DNA of 64,000 bases, taken from Lunularia cruciata (Eukaryota > Streptophyta > Marchantiopsida > Lunulariales > Lunulariaceae). Both the position numbers and the translations under genes were made by a program. Shown piece after piece: positions 23,836 to 36,369 of the stretch; position 1 is the first letter of the stretch; every line of letters begins with the position of its first letter. The stretch covers positions 49,676,333-49,740,332 of the forward strand of contig OX419756.1 of the NCBI GenBank assembly GCA_948567375.1, in the 5' to 3' direction. The notes under the pieces are model-generated. The model saw only the letters and a program-made list of their open reading frames with translations. It did no database searches and had not been told where the DNA came from.

Positions 23836-24577
23836 TATAATACTCCAAGGACAAGAGAAGAGAGAAAACACAGATTGCACTCTCAAACATTCGATGCCCC
23901 AAGGGAGCACCTTCTCTTTATTATATAGACAAAGAGGATCTCCTCCAAGGAAGCTCCACCATAGGATTAGAGACATAGATAGGTGACATGTCAGCCAGCT
24001 CCATCCTTGGATTACTTACTTGGATGGGTGACCTGTCTGGTCTAGGTCCTATCTGGTTGGTCAAACAAGCTTTGACCAGAGGGAATCTTTTAGGGAATCT
24101 TCTTGTAGGAATCTCAGAATCACATGAGTAAGGTACCATTGGAAAGCTCTTGACGAGACAAAGCAGGGGGGAGGGAAGGCAAGCCTTTCCTCCATTGGGG
24201 GGGGGGGGAATCTGCACTTTTTCGAGGCCTAATTCATCCGTTTAGGCCTCCAAAATTGCCTTCAAAGATTTCAGGCATATTTTGGTTCCTACTCTATTAG
24301 TAGAATTCCCCTTTTGGTGATACCTCTTTCTGATCTGTTTAGTCCATCATGTGTAACATCCTTCCAAATGTTACCAAACTAATTCTCACCTTTAAATCAT
24401 ATGTCTAGCTATTGGTTCTAAGGTTCTCAAGTCTATTTTGGTTTCTGCCCTATTAGTAGAAGTACTCTTTTGGTGATACTTCTATCTGATCTATTTGACC
24501 ATCATGTATAACATCATTCCAGATGTTACCAAACCGAATTTCACATCTAGATCATATGGCTAACCCTTGGTATTACA
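23836..24577 (-). mobile_element. Probable solo LTR inserted in the inner family A element
   Basis: 742 bp flanked by the perfect 5-bp duplication CCTTC (23831-23835 and 24578-24582). Removing it restores the sequence seen uninterrupted in the outer sibling. The ends are TATAATACTCCAAGG and CCTTGGTATTACA, so the complementary strand runs TGTAATACC...GTATTATA. A 5-bp duplication and a TG start fit a solo LTR of an unidentified family; a short inverted-repeat element is the alternative. It includes a 12-base G run (24197-24208) and an internal tandem duplication. Confidence 0.65.
24279..24569. repeat. 156-bp tandem duplication inside the solo LTR
   Basis: Two units, 24279-24434 and 24435-24569, each starting ATTTTGGTT and sharing CTATTAGTAGAA, TTTTGGTGATAC, TGATCT.TTT and ATGTTACCAAAC. 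They are about 80-85 % alike by eye. Confidence 0.75.
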
Positions 24578-25005
24578 CCTTCCAAAGCATTTATAGGAGA
24601 TTGAAGAAAGCACAAGGAGTTGATGCAGAAAAGTCAAGGAAGGAACAACTCATAGAGTTGGAAGAGGCAAGAGCAATTGCTATGGTTCGAGTGGAGCAAG
24701 CCAAAAGGAAACAAAAGGAAAGCTATGACAAGAGGCAAGGCAAGAAGAAGGTGGAGCCTTTCAAAGAAGGTGATTGGGTAATGTTGTTTGATTCCATTCG
24801 ATTCAAGAGAGTGCAAAAGAAGTTTTTGCCTAAGTACTTTGGACCTTTCATAGTGGAGAAGGTGTGGGGCAATTACACCTATGATCTCAAGGAGTTGGGA
24901 GGAAGACACTTTGATAGGATTAACCATGATAAGTTGAAGATATATCATAAAAGGTAAAGAGACCTTCACTTTGAGGACAAAGTGAAAACTTAGTCCGAGG
25001 ATAAA

Positions 25006-25694
25006 TGTAACACCCATTTGTGCAGGTGTGTGGTATTGTGATATTTAGCTTGGTATTACAAGTACTTGAGTGATAGTATTTATATAGAGATAAAGGATGG
25101 TTCTACATTAGTCATGATTAGCTAAAGTTAGTCATAGCTAAGAAAGAAGGAACTTTACTTTAGAGGAAGTGGAAAAGATGAGCACCACTATTTTGGATTC
25201 TAGTGTGTTGACTTGGTATTATTCCTAGGTGTTTGGCTTTGAGGAAAGAGTTGAGAACTCTTGGGTCCGCAAGCCTTTTTGTTTTGGATTCTTCTATAGT
25301 CCATGGATAGCCCATGTGAATGAATCCTTGACTTAGTGGTTGGGTCAAATAAGATCACATGTTAGTGGAATATGCCCATGTGAATGGATATTCCTTTCTA
25401 CTTTTTGACTTTACTTGACTTTTAGTCTTGTAACTTGAGTTACTACAGTAATTAGTAACTTTGGTACATAACTATTTCACAAGTATATAAACAAAAGGTG
25501 AGGAGGTACTCATCATCCTTTCATTTGTAACTATCTCTCTCTCATTGAGTTCTCTAGTGAGCAATGTCTTGAGTTTTGGAGTGTTACCCTTGGAGAAGTA
25601 TGATGGAGTTGGGTTATTTGCCTTCTTAGTCCATGGTGCGCTACCATAATAGCCATCAGAGGTTCATCTTGAGTGAGAGACAGATTGGCTCATA
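25006..25694 (+). repeat. Family A 3' LTR (inner element)
   Basis: 689 bp beginning TGTAACACCC, almost collinear with the 5' copy. It is preceded by a degenerate purine tract and followed directly by the outer element's integrase sequence in inverted orientation. Confidence 0.9.
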
Positions 25695-28585
25695 GATCAA
25701 AGTGAATGGATAAGGTAGACTCAATACCATACACCAATTGAAATGGAGAATATCCGATGGAAGTCTTCATGGTTATCCTATTCTCCCACAAAACTGCATG
25801 AATCCTCTTGTCCCAATGATGTTTAGGCCCCTCCATTTTTGTATCTTTGGCCAACATCATGCACAAGGTCTGATTGGTTCTCTCTGCCAAGCCATTGGAA
25901 TTTGGCTTAGAAGATGTAGTTACTCTATGTGTGATAGAGAAATGTCATAGTATGGCTGTAGTGATGCTTCCTATAAACTCTCCTCCTCTATCAGAAACCA
26001 ACTCCAAAGGGCATCCAAACCTAATGATAATGCGTTCATAAATAAATTTACCAACTTCATCTTCATTCTTGTCCTTCAATGGTCTAGCCTCAACCCACTT
26101 GGTAAAGTATTCAGTAACTACCACAATGTACCAATTGTTCCTTGGGGTTCTATTTGGAGGACCTACAAAATCACTTCACCACTTCTCAAAAGATCCTAGC
26201 AATGGCATGATCTAAGTGGTGGAGTGGAAGTAGAATTTCTAGCAAAAGCTTGACAAATATGACAAGTTTTGCAATAATCAAGACAATCCTTGACAATCCC
26301 TCTCCAATGGTAACCTGCATCTAGAATCTTGAAAGCAATCACCTCTCTTGCAAAGTGTCCTTTACACACTAAACCTTCATAAAACTCCTTTATGAGTAGG
26401 ATAGACTCTTCCTTACCCACTGCTCTTTGAAGTAGACCATCTGCTCCTTGGTGAAAAAGAATATCATCCATCATTGTGTAAGGTCTAGATCTTGCTGCAA
26501 GAGCCTTCCTCTCCCTAGCATGCATCCCTTTTGGATAGTTACCTTTTGTTACAAAATCCACAATCTCCTTGAACTCCATTGGAACCTCTTGAGTGACTGA
26601 GATTATCATGAGCTCCTCATCCAGGAAGGAATCATCCACTGGCTCATCTCCATCATGATCATAGTCCCTAGATAACAAATTAGCATTTGCATATTTCTTT
26701 TCTGGCCTATCCTCAATGGTGTAGTCATACTCAAGCAAGAGTATCATCCACCTTGCCAATCTCCCTTTAACATTAGGCTTGTTGAAGATGTACTTCAAAG
26801 CCTTGTGATCCGTGACAATGGTGGTTTTCACTCCAATCAAGTAGTGTCTAAACTTCTTAAGACCAAAGATCATTGCCAACTCTTCTCTTGTTGTGACAGA
26901 GTAGTTCTTTTCTACTGAAACCATTTGCCTACTAGCATAAGCTATTGGATGATCATGCCCATCTTGGTCTAATTGACTAAGAGTGCATCCTATAGCAACA
27001 ATGGACGCATCAGTGTAGAGGATGAAAGGCTTACTCCAATCAGGTTTAGCAATAATTGGAGCTACAACAAGGGATTGCTTGAGCTCTTCAAAAGCTTTGA
27101 GAGCCTCCTTGTTCTCCAAAATCACCATTTAATCTACACCTTTCTTCATGTAGATGGTCAATGCATAAGCCTTGTTAGAAAATGAGAAGATGAACCTCCT
27201 ATAGTACCTAACCATCCCCAAGAATTGTTCAAGCTTGAAGGGAATGGAAGGTCTAAGATTTTCCTCACCTTCTTAGGATCAACTGCTATTCTATCCTTGG
27301 AGATGATGTGCCTCAAAAGTAGATTTTTCTTCACATCCAAAAATGCACTTCTTTGGGTTGAGTGATGCATTTTCCTCATCCAAGAATTGCAAGACCTTGA
27401 TTAGGTGCTCAAAGTGCTCCTCCTTGCTCCCATAGATGCAAAATTCATCAATGGAGTCTCTCACAAATTTCCAATGAACTCTCTTCTTCTCTTGTGCCAA
27501 AAGCTCCAAATTAAGACTCTTGGAGTTTGAGCACTCTCCCTTCTCATACTTGCTCTCAACCACATCTATAGATGCTATCTCCTTAATTTTGTTTGGATAA
27601 GGATCCACTTGGGTTTCACAACCTCCCTCTTTCCTTCTATTGGCTCCCTCATAACCCGTTCCTCCATGGTAAGTGGAATTTGGGCAATTCCTTTGGATAT
27701 GGCTTCTTCCTCTATATGGATATTTTCCATAACTCCTAGGCCCTCTATATGGATATGGCCTCCTCTATATGGATATTTTCCATAACTCCTAAGCCCTCTC
27801 CTCACATTCTGATCCACCTCTCTCTTCTCCCATAGTTGCACCACATTGATCTTGAGATCTGCAAGTTGTTCTATGATAGTTTGAAGTGGATCCTTTGGTA
27901 GGGGTGCAAGAACTAAAGTAACTACTACTTGTGGTGTAACCCTTTTCACCAAATTACCTGAAGTTCCACCAAACTTGCAACCTTGAGGAGGATGCACAAC
28001 CTCCTTCACCACCAAATCACTCTCATCTCCTTCCAAACTCTCCTCCATACAAATTGCAATCTTGATAGCTTCAACCTTGGATAGTTTCTCATATCTCACC
28101 TTGCTTCTAATTTGTGGTCTCAACCCTCCCACAAAATTCTTGGTGAGCATAACTCCTATGTCAATCATAGTAGTCTTCACATCATCTCCACCCTTCCTCA
28201 ACACTATGAAAAATTTGGACTCTAACTTCTCCACTCTTTCCACATACATTGTCACTTTCTCACCATCTCCTTGCTTGAGAAAGGTAACCTCACTCATCAA
28301 TCTCTCATAACTCTCATCCAGAAGAAAGTTCTGAATGAGTGCTGAAGTCAAACTCTCCCAAGACTCTTGTTGCCCATCTCTCTTCTCTCTCTTTTGGTAT
28401 TCTGACTCATACCATGTAAGTATTGCATCCTTAAAGAAATTTGGTAAAAATGAGACCCACTCATTCTTCCTCCTCTCATTGTTTCCTATGCAAGCTTCCT
28501 TGAAGTATCTTTTTCTGTCTAATATTGAATTGTATGCAGAACATTATCTTGCCTTCTAGAGTGGTCCTGATTACGGAACCAAAAA

Positions 28586-29210
28586 TGTGAGCTGGCCTGT
28601 TTCTCACTCAGGATGAACCTCTTATGGCTATTATGGTAGCGCACCATGGACTAAGAAGGCAAAGAACCCCAACTCCATCATACTCCTCCAAGGCTAACAC
28701 TCCAAGATTCAAGACATTGCTCACTAGAGAACTCAATGAGAGAGATAGTTACAAATGAAAGGATGATGAATACCTCCTTACCCCTAGCTTATATACGTGT
28801 GTGAAATAGTTACGCACCAAAGTTAATAATTACTAGAGTAACTCAAGTTACTAGGCTAAAAGTCAAGTAAAGTCAAAAAGTATAAAGGAATATCCATCCA
28901 CATGGCATATTCCACTAAGTATGTGATCTTATCTTGACCCAATAGCTAAGTCAAGGATTCCTTCACATGGGCTATCCTTGGACTATAAAAGAATCCAAAA
29001 CAAAAAGGCTTTCGGGCCCAAGAGTTCTCAACTCCTCCCTCAAAGCCAAACACCTAGGAATAATACAAAGTCAACACACTAGAATCCAATCATGACAATC
29101 ATGACTAATATAGAACCATAATTTATCTCTATATAAATAATATCTCTCAAATATTTGTGATACTAAGCTAAATATCATAATACCACACACATGCACAAAT
29201 GGGTGTTACA
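28586..29210 (-). repeat. Family A 5' LTR (outer element)
   Basis: About 625 bp. The complement starts TGTAACACCCATTTGTGC at 29210. The inner end at 28586 is followed by the binding-site complement GGAACCAAAAA. Confidence 0.85.
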
Positions 29211-30040
29211 AGATTGAGTACCTTGCATTGGGTGCAATACCTTTAAGTAAGTTCATTAGCAATGGAGAACAATAAACAACATTAATGTCATTAATCAATC
29301 CAAGCATTCCAATATATGCATGCCAAATCCATAAGTATGACATTGCTATGGCTTCCATGATAATAGAACGGTTTCCCTGTGAATATTTGTATTGCTCTTT
29401 CCATGCAATTGGGCAATTCGTCCATTCCCAATGTGTGCATTCATGAGAACCAAACACATCCCAAGGAATATCTAGTGCTCATTGATAGCAAGTTTTTATT
29501 CTATATCTTCAACTATTGGAAGGTGAAGGTACTATTTCCCAAAAACAACAACAATTGTTTAGCCAAATTGATGAAAGCATTCACCAATGATATAGATTCA
29601 CCAATTCAAACATATTCATCAAAATTGAGTCCTAAGATATGATATTTGCAAAGGTTCTAAAAGCATCAATGATCTTTTGAATGGAAGAAAGATCTAAGGA
29701 TCCAATTGCATCTCTTTTCTAGACAAAATACTCATCTTGGGCAACAATTTTAGAGATGATGTGATTGAATAATTGACATCACTTTTGAAATTGCCTTCAA
29801 AAGATGGGAGTTAGGAATATTGGATTTGGAGAGAAGTAGTACTAATATATCATAAGGCCATATTGCATGGTCTCAATATAGATTAGGAGAGCATCCTGGT
29901 TGTGAACCACCTCTACAAATGGGCAATTCATTATCATCATCTACAACAAATTGGTTGACATTCATAAAGAAAAGTTTGACAATATCATCCTAATAGGCAT
30001 CATCAAAAATAAAATCAAGGATGTTATTATTTTCCATTGC
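29211..30040 (-). pseudogene. Harbinger transposase, N-terminal part
   Basis: On the minus strand from about 30040 downwards: VDDDNELPICRGGSQPG, then degraded YF..P.Y..-type sequence, SLDLSSIQKIIDAFRTFA (family LSSLQKITAAFRMLA), NFDEYV (family DEYV.IGEST), and DIPWDVFGSHECTHWEWTNCP (family GS.DC.HWEWKNCP). It continues IIMEAIA, LWIWHAYIGMLG, NDINVVYCSPLL and GIAPNARYSI up to the nest. The first catalytic Asp position reads Glu (HEC for the usual DC); the second Asp (NDIN) is kept. Several stops and frame shifts break it. It encoded the cut-and-paste DDE transposase. Confidence 0.8.
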
Positions 30041-30187
30041 AAAAGCTAAGGTGCAATCCAAAAATAACAGAATGAGCCATTGCATTATTTTTTACATCCT
30101 GCAATTGACTACACAAATCTTCAAGCCCTAAACACTAAACCACTTGCAAAATTTTAGTGAAAATTCAGCAAGAAGCGGTGGAGATAT

Positions 30188-33100
30188 ATTTGGTGTGGGT
30201 TGAAAAGAAATTTAGCAGGCACTATTTATTGCTATTGCATGGCCTACTTATCTCTTGATATACCATGTATAGAGGAGATGCTTTAAGAGAAAATTCTATA
30301 TTGGATTGTGATAGGGTATAGACAAATAAATGGTGGTAACAACCTAGAACACTCATGATAATACTTAGTTTGTGATTCTCATATAGAAATTGGATTTTAT
30401 GATGGTGAAACATTATCACTTTTATATCTTTGCTATAAGATACTTAAAGTCTATTTCTTCCTTGTGACTATTTCTATTACCCATGTGACTTTTTGTTTCT
30501 TACTTGGACATCATAGTCTCCTAAGTTTAAATACAACCTTGAAAATAATTATGTCTTGTCTCTTAGTTATCTTGGTGCACGTAATGTAATACCACTCCCA
30601 AATGCTACTCATGTCAACTATTAATGCTATCTTTAATTCTACCAATGGACATATAAATTTTAATTTATGATCATCCTTTCAACATCTATTACCCTTTTCA
30701 CTTTACCTAAATTATGTTATTTTATAGTTTGAAAAAGACTATAATCTTGTAAAAGATAAGTAAAAAAGCTCACATGTCTACTATACCTAAAATTATATAA
30801 AATATATAGAAATATATAGAAAAATAAAATAATAAATATATATATTAATAGATTTAATTTTTGATATAAATGTTATCTATTAAAATTAAAGGAGAAAGCA
30901 TCAAGACTTACTAATGGAATGTACTCATTTCATCTTATGTTAGTCTTACATCTTGACTCAAGTAATCAGTATCAAGATCAAACAATAGTATGTTATATAA
31001 ATTTGCTAAGATTATATAATAATTTACATATAATATTAATTGAGTTAATCTGAAATATAATAGTGGTTGAACTAACTTTATATATATAAAGATTACTTAA
31101 TGTACCTTTTGCTCTTTTTTGATCTTCAATCAAGGTCAAAAAGATACATATCATCTTAATAAACTATATATGGATCAAATTTTTAACCTTGCTTGATGTA
31201 CTTTATTTCAAAATTATTTAATATTAAATTTATGACTTGATGATAAAATTGATAAACTAATCTTTAGTTTATTTTTCGTGACTCCAACACAAAATACATT
31301 AGATAACAAAAAGGATGGGATGATCCAATCAAGTTTATACAAGTGTTTAGTGCTCAAAGTAAGAGGCTTATATAAGACCAAGCTTTACTAGCATTGAGAT
31401 GGGGAATTTATCTTATAATAACTAGGTTATAAAATTCAAATAGTCAACATACTCTTAAGTATACAAAGAAGCATCATCTTGTGTGATTGCTAAATGCTTT
31501 TCTTATGGCAATACCAATCAATACTCTCTTTTGAGCAATGGATACACTTTCTTTAAAGTAATTTATAATACAAAAGTGAATTTTATCACTCTTGTAGCCT
31601 AATATGGTAAATTCTTACACAAACATATCCAATTGTATGTATATAGCTCTTTATAACTCCGAACCGATAGTTCAATTATTGGAAGAAAAAGGAACCAAAG
31701 GAAGATTACAAACCTATAGTTCAATTATTGAAAGAGTAAGGGGTAAAAAAAATGCAAGATCATTTTGTGCCTTAGAGGATAAACTTTCTCTTATTTACCC
31801 AAATAATACTTAGAGATGAAAGAAATCATCTTCCATCTCCATCACATATATCTTAAGGACTAGCCTATTTAAAATCACAAAATAAGACAAAAGCAAAGGT
31901 GCCAAAGAGTACAAAATTCCTTAGAAATGCTACATGTGCAATTTCTTTTATAGAAAGTAATTTTCACTGATATTATTTACAAGCCAAGTCTCTAATTGGG
32001 ACTCAAAAATCCCAATCTAGTGATGTCATCAAATACACCCATGATATTCTTATAAAGTGTTCTCAAGCATAATAAGAAGATAAAGAAAATTAAAATCATG
32101 TGAAGTAGGAAGGTTTGTTCACAAGCAATACTAAAAGAGACTATAGCAGATACAACCACCTATGGATCTCTTAGCAGTAAAATTTTATCCACATGTAAGA
32201 TATCCCTTGCAAAGATAACATCTAAGTAAAGAAAGTCCTCAAACCTTAGAAGCATCCCAAGAAAGCATAAGCTATCTACAGATATGACATACCCCTTCGT
32301 ATAAAAAGTACACCATCTTGAGAATAAGAAACTATGCAAACTCATCTATCAATAAAATGATAAGAAAAGTCCTATTTAACTTCATCATGTACTGTTTAAA
32401 GGAGCTTGTAGATTAAACATGGACATAGAAAACTAGTCTTAGAAAAGCCCTAAAATAATATGCTTGGGATGTAATAATTCTCACAGTTTAATCTATATGC
32501 TACAAATAATCAACCCAAACCATGTGTAATCTCATATGTCAATGATCTTGATGTCATTTCTTGCCTCATATGTGCATCTCAAATAGCCAATTATGATTTT
32601 TTTTCATTCTTCTTCCATAGGTCTGTATCTCTTACAAGGTATAAAATCTATGACATATTAGGTAGGATGTATTTTATGCTACTTTAAGTGATGCTTTTGT
32701 AAGGTTGTAAAGTTGTATATTATATAAAGAGAAAAATAATCAAACTATATACTCTATCTTGTAATTTCTTAAACTTTCAAAACCATCACCTCTTAAGATA
32801 TCCACCTCAGGTGAGTTAGATACTAAATCAAACCATTGGAACCGATCATAACTCACACTTCTTATTTCCGTCATTTTCAAATGAAATCTCAATAAAAATA
32901 ACGAAATAAAAGCAAAAGACTTACAATTTAGAATCCTAACCTAACACTCTAATTACTAAAAGAAATCCAAAATCCAAAATCCAAAATATGCTCATATTTT
33001 CCTCCATTATTCTCCATGGACTTCAATTTAGATACTTATACACAACCCAACTTAAAAGGTAAAGAAAGATAACTATTAAGTTTTGATAAATAATTTAATA

Positions 33101-33559
33101 AACAATTAGATGTAATAAAACCTCTCATACTCATTTTATCATCTCTCTATTGATCTCTCTTCTCATTGATACAAGTTTATAGAAGATTATCAATATATTA
33201 AAATTTTAAATTATAGAAGAATTTACGTATATTAAAGCTGTAAAAAAAGATAAAATATTATCGTATATACCCTTAATTTTTTTATTCAAGATTTCTTTTT
33301 AATGTAAAAGTTCTAAAGGGTAAAATATATCCTTAAGGAAGTTTGTTTTGAATGTTTCTGACTTCAAACTAAATTATACCTTTATTAAGATAATATGATC
33401 TATAATATTTTTTTAATTTCTTTAGTTTTTTAGGTGTTTCTACTCAGAATAATTTAATTTTTGGCAATATTATGTTTATATTAAAACATAATTTTGATCT
33501 TAATGGAAGACTTTAAATTGAAAACTAGAACTGTAATTCTCAATATAAGAAATCCAAAC
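30188..33559. other. AT-rich spacer with a weak LINE relic
   Basis: No gene recognised. At about 31310-31620 the minus strand keeps a strongly decayed match to the LINE tail: GGATGGGATGATCC, an AAGAAGCATCATCTTGTGTGATTG segment and a GAGCAATGGATACAC segment in the right order. The rest is AT-rich without visible structure. Confidence 0.45.
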
Positions 33560-35522
33560 AAGGATATATCTGATCATATAATATGAAAATTTTCATTATT
33601 TAATTGTTTAAAGTGAGGATAAGTAATATAGAAATAACTAGTAAGAATTTGGTTGATATGATCAAAATGTTAGTAAACTCATTAACTACCATTAATTTAG
33701 GTACTACCTTGAATCTTTTGCTTAGTCAACAACTTTGTTAACATTTTTGTTGATATTAGCATTATTTACTTCCATTTATTTGTATGTGAAGTGTAGATTG
33801 GATTGTTAATTTTGATGAAAAAAATTAGTAGACCAATTTTTTCTCTCTCTCTATGTTTTTGTTCTCTCATCCTTTTAAAGGAAGAGAGGCTTCTTAGGTA
33901 AGACGGAAGGAAGTATTACTAGGAATCTATCAAAATTAATATATATAATTGTCAATTAAGATGTGAAGTGCGGTGAAGGGAGAACATGTTTGTCAAAGAG
34001 TTGGCTCAATCCCATTGTGGATGCTATAGGATGCTATGGGAAACATAAAGGGACATGACAATGCTTGCACAGGTGGCATTTCATTGGGCTCAAGGAGAAA
34101 CTATGATCAAGATTCCCATAGCAATCATACCTCTACCAAGGAATAAGGTTCACCCTTTGGCATTTAACTTTGGAAATGGTTCATAGAGCTATAACCTCTA
34201 TAAGCTCTTTGTCCTCTATGGAACAATCACTCTCTAGTCAACAATTGCAATACTATGTGTAATGCTACTATGCACTCTACAATTCAACAATGGTGTGATG
34301 AGCAAAATGAGGAGCACTTCTTCACACATTTACTCATTCACAACTTGAAATTGGACTCAAATCTCAGTCAAAATTTGATTTAGAATGCATTTTCTTTACT
34401 TATGTCTACTACTCAACCAATCTAGTATTAAGCATTAATCACAACACATAGATTAGCTCTCACAACCATGATTAGCATTATCTTCAACTTGTGGATGAAC
34501 AACAATGAATGAACAACAATGAATACTCTAAGTAGTAGACTTCACTTACAAGAATTGACTCTCATCTCAAGGTTATTGTGAAAACTAAAAAATTAAAAAA
34601 TGAACGGAAGAATGAAAACCTATTGCCCAAAGGCACATACCAACTTATATATTGCTTCCTAATCCTAAATTGAAATTTAGGGTCTATTGCCTCATAACAA
34701 TACATTACATGCAGCCTCCTCCTCCTTCATATACCACATAATAAATGCCTAGAGACTCCTACCCCTAGATTCTCTACACTAAAGATACATTCCTTGACAT
34801 CAATAGAGCATCATCTTTAGCTTTAATTACTATTTGTCTCTTGCTATTGTACATTCCCATAGGAACTAATCCCACACCTTAACACATCAATTTGTACTTG
34901 TTTTTCTTATACATCTAATAGGATGTTAGGATCTTGCATTGCATCTTCATCCCACAATTCTCTTTTGTACGTTCTTGTAGATAATATTTCCCATTCTAGA
35001 TACTTGGCCTTTTAGCACCTCAACAATGTAGCATGTTTGGATATCACTATAATAGCACATGATGAAAAACAAGATCATCTCACCAGAAGTTCCAACCTTA
35101 CAAGTGTTGAGTGAACTTAGGGTGTTATGTGACAAAGATATGATAATCATGCCCAAAATCCTAATGTATGCTTCTCTACTTGGTTCTACTCTTCCTATCC
35201 TTTTGTATTGATAATGTGATTTCCAATTTATTTCATCATACTTCTTGGATCCTTTGCTATCAATATTCATCCAATAATAGTAAAGTAAGAGTTTCTTTAG
35301 CTCTAGTTTATAGAATTTTCTAATTTTCTACTAATAATTTAGGTAATTAGAAAAATATTTGCTTTGTTCAACAATTTTTTTAACAACTTTATCAATATTA
35401 GTGTTATCTTCTACTATATTATTCACCTCATTTCTAGTTAGTATGTTATTAGGATATTTCATCATGCCAAAGGAAATATCTGCATGATAAAATGAAAGAG
35501 TTAAATTGTTTAAGATAACAAG
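33560..35522. repeat. Dispersed repeat R1, copy 2, with a 1.04-kb insertion
   Basis: It aligns with 14834-15766 except for bases 33993-35031, which are absent from copy 1. The extra segment is flanked by the perfect 8-bp repeat CATGTTTG (33985-33992 and 35032-35039). No terminal inverted repeats or coding domain could be seen, so its class is open; 8-bp duplications are typical of hAT elements. The R1 copy then runs into a LINE relic at 35523, as copy 1 does. Confidence 0.65.
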
Positions 35523-35770
35523 AAAGATGGGATAACACTATCAATATATACAAGAATAAGACATAAGAGGTAAAATGAGTCTAAGCCTTAATAATATTGA
35601 TGTGAGATATGCACCCTATTACAAAAAAGTTGTTTGAGCTATGCAAGTCATATGGTCTACAAATTATTAGAACATATGAAGAAGCATTACCTAGTATGAT
35701 TTCTCTCTTATGGACTGCACCAACAATACTCTTTGTAGAGCAATGGGCACACAATATCTAAACTATGCTA
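35523..35770 (-). mobile_element. LINE tail relic (copy D)
   Basis: It has the same order of segments as copy B (15767-16083), starting at AAGATGGGATAAC and including CAAGTCATATGGTCTACA and GTAGAGCAATGG.CACAC. It is shortened and decayed. Confidence 0.6.
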
Positions 35771-36369
35771 CATTGTCTAAAGTATACACTTTATAAACAT
35801 GTTTTCTAAAGTATAATCTAAAGTATATTATCTGCATGATAGTAAAGTAATGTTGATTCCTCTTATTTTGATAGATCTAGTCTAGAAATTGAGTTCAAAT
35901 TTGAAGACGATAGTTATGACAAGCTAGTATAGATGTACTAATAGTAAAATGGCAAACGAAAATTTGTTCCCTTGAGTATATAGATTGGAGATGACTAGAG
36001 TTGAAGAAAAAATGTCACAATACCACTGTTTTTTTGTTGTTGCTTATTTAACCTCTTAGGGCACAAATCACTCCCAAAAGAGGATAGTGTCACCTACTAA
36101 GGCACACTATGAAAATGGAAATTAAAATCACTTTTATACAGCTGCTATTTACCAGGGCTTCAATCACTGGTTTCCCTATCATCAAGTCACCAACTTCCTT
36201 AACCTTTTAGCATTGGGCAAGCGTTAGCCCCCATACATGGTCTTACAAATTTTTGGAGATGTGTGTAAAGTTCTCCTAAAATTTTAAAATTTCTACCTAC
36301 ATCAATAAATTTCATTCCTTGTGAAATATTTGTTCCTAGTTAACCTTGAAGGTGTGGTTCATGTCATGC

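Larger units (their letters stand above)
18730..25694 (+). mobile_element. Ty3-type LTR retrotransposon, family A, inserted in the outer sibling
   Basis: About 6.97 kb with two LTRs (18730-19419 and 25006-25694). Parts in order: primer-binding site 19424-19440, a 1.5-kb leader with a zinc-knuckle frame, gag (about 21004-21530), RT (about 21650-22310, IDDFCVYG), RNase H (22397-22855), integrase (about 22962-23830; HHCC-type HEGLVCGGH...CKTCHVCQ, then core), a solo LTR, the integrase C-terminal segment (24600-24957), and a purine tract before the 3' LTR. The flanks rejoin exactly to the uninterrupted CACTTTGATCTTCCTACC seen at 23816-23833. The target duplication is GATC, or AGATC if the last LTR base is counted. 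The LTRs differ by roughly 5-6 % by eye, so at slow conifer rates perhaps tens of millions of years old (assumption). Broken several times. Confidence 0.9.
17590..29210 (-). mobile_element. Ty3-type LTR retrotransposon, family A, split by a sibling (17590-18729 and 25695-29210)
   Basis: A minus-strand fossil with LTRs at both ends: 3' LTR 17590-18280 and 5' LTR 28586-29210. Its parts run from right to left: binding site, gag (about 27600-28351), RT (about 27160-27580), RNase H (about 26700-27130), integrase (about 25695-26600) and the integrase C-terminal GPY/F-type segment (18329-18729). A G-rich tract abuts the 3' LTR at about 18281-18292. The plus-strand sibling interrupts the integrase region. 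The longest open stretch is about 310 codons (26196-27128, RNase H into integrase). The ends carry only an imperfect short target match around the ARYSI/QGHEY junction. Broken many times; older than the sibling inside it. Confidence 0.85.
16185..30187 (-). mobile_element. PIF/Harbinger DNA transposon split by an 11.6-kb Ty3 nest
   Basis: Host element sequence is 16185-17589 and 29211-30187, about 2.4 kb. Together these carry a Myb/trihelix-type ORF on the plus strand and a DDE transposase on the minus strand, convergent. The left end GGGCATCTCCACCGC follows TTAA, agreeing with the 3-bp TTA/TAA target preference of the superfamily. The inverted match GCGGTGGAGAT lies at 30175-30185, so the ends share about 11 bp. 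The outermost bases on the right are eroded and no right-hand TTA is seen. Bases 17590-29210 are family A retrotransposons inserted into the transposase gene. The transposon is dead, and older than the nest. Confidence 0.75.
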
